Below, one piece after another: positions 6,196 to 6,316 of a stretch of DNA of 6,316 bases. Position 1 is the first letter of the stretch; each line of letters opens with the position of its first letter. The translations under genes were made by a program, and so were the position numbers. Under the pieces are notes generated by a model, which made no database searches, was not told where the DNA came from, and saw nothing but the letters and a program-made list of their open reading frames with translations. The stretch comes from Acidimicrobiia bacterium (GTDB lineage Bacteria; Actinomycetota; Acidimicrobiia; Spongiisociales; SHLN01), in the NCBI GenBank assembly GCA_013043085.1, contig JABDOU010000137.1:1-6316 (forward strand). The letters are read 5' to 3'.

Positions 6196-6316
6196 GACGC
6201 TCGTGGGCGGGGTCGAACATGGGCTCCTGGCGAACTACTGCAGGCGAGCGCACACCAATGATGTCGATAGCCAGCTGCGTGTCTATCTCGGCGTAGCCGG
6301 GATCTACGTAGCCCAT
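6185..6316 (-). CDS. C-terminal fragment of a GcvT/aminomethyltransferase-fold protein, 5' end outside window
   Basis: On the - strand the frame is open from the right edge to the TGA at 6185-6187, giving 43 residues. The window happens to begin with an ATG, but this is probably an internal Met. The fragment MGYVDPGYAEIDTQLAIDI followed by GVRSPAVV and PMFDPAHERPR matches the end of the GcvT C-terminal barrel: a GYV-x-P strand, G-T-x-L (here D-T-Q-L), an R-G-K-R-V-P-A-x-V-V-like stretch and a P-x-x-DP tail. The DPxxxRxR ending resembles folate-dependent demethylase-type members (aminomethyltransferase family, LigM/DmdA-like) more than canonical glycine cleavage T-protein. That subfamily call is inference from few residues. 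Proteins of this fold bind tetrahydrofolate and accept one-carbon units. The gene ends 39 bases before the threonine synthase-like gene and is likely in the same operon. If the ATG were the true start, this would be an isolated 43-residue peptide, which I think unlikely. Confidence 0.7.
   Translation of the reverse strand: MGYVDPGYAEIDTQLAIDIIGVRSPAVVRQEPMFDPAHERPRS

Overview
The window is ordinary, densely coded bacterial chromosome of moderately high GC (about 60% in the 60-base lines I counted, except the first 200 bases). High GC, two TTG starts, and an actinobacterial-looking threonine synthase and CorC-type protein suggest an uncultured Actinomycetota, perhaps near Acidimicrobiia. That placement is inference with low confidence. 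I find no RNA gene, CRISPR array, insertion sequence, phage gene or defence system, and no intergenic stretch above about 40 bases.

Left part (1-2752, + strand): the 3' two thirds of an ABC ATPase gene followed by two homologous ABC-2 type permease genes, all joined by ATGA stop/start overlaps. Together they should form one exporter with a single type of ATPase and two different membrane subunits. The cargo cannot be read from the sequence.

Right part (2772-6316, - strand, transcribed right to left): the C-terminal end of a GcvT-like aminomethyltransferase-fold protein (runs off the window), a threonine synthase-like PLP enzyme, a methyltransferase-like protein of unknown function, a 62-residue unknown protein, and a DUF21/CBS/CorC_HlyC membrane protein. 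Gaps of 39, 35, 5 and 25 bases suggest one transcription unit. Its promoter would lie beyond the right edge. The two blocks converge with 19 bases between their stop codons.

No clearly new system is visible. The observations most worth checking are an abrupt change in third-position GC inside the ATPase gene (recombination or assembly chimera), the coupled pair of methyltransferase-like and tiny unknown genes, the loss of all zinc-ribbon cysteines in the threonine synthase-like protein, and a 14-base tandem duplication that covers the stop codon of the GcvT-like gene.
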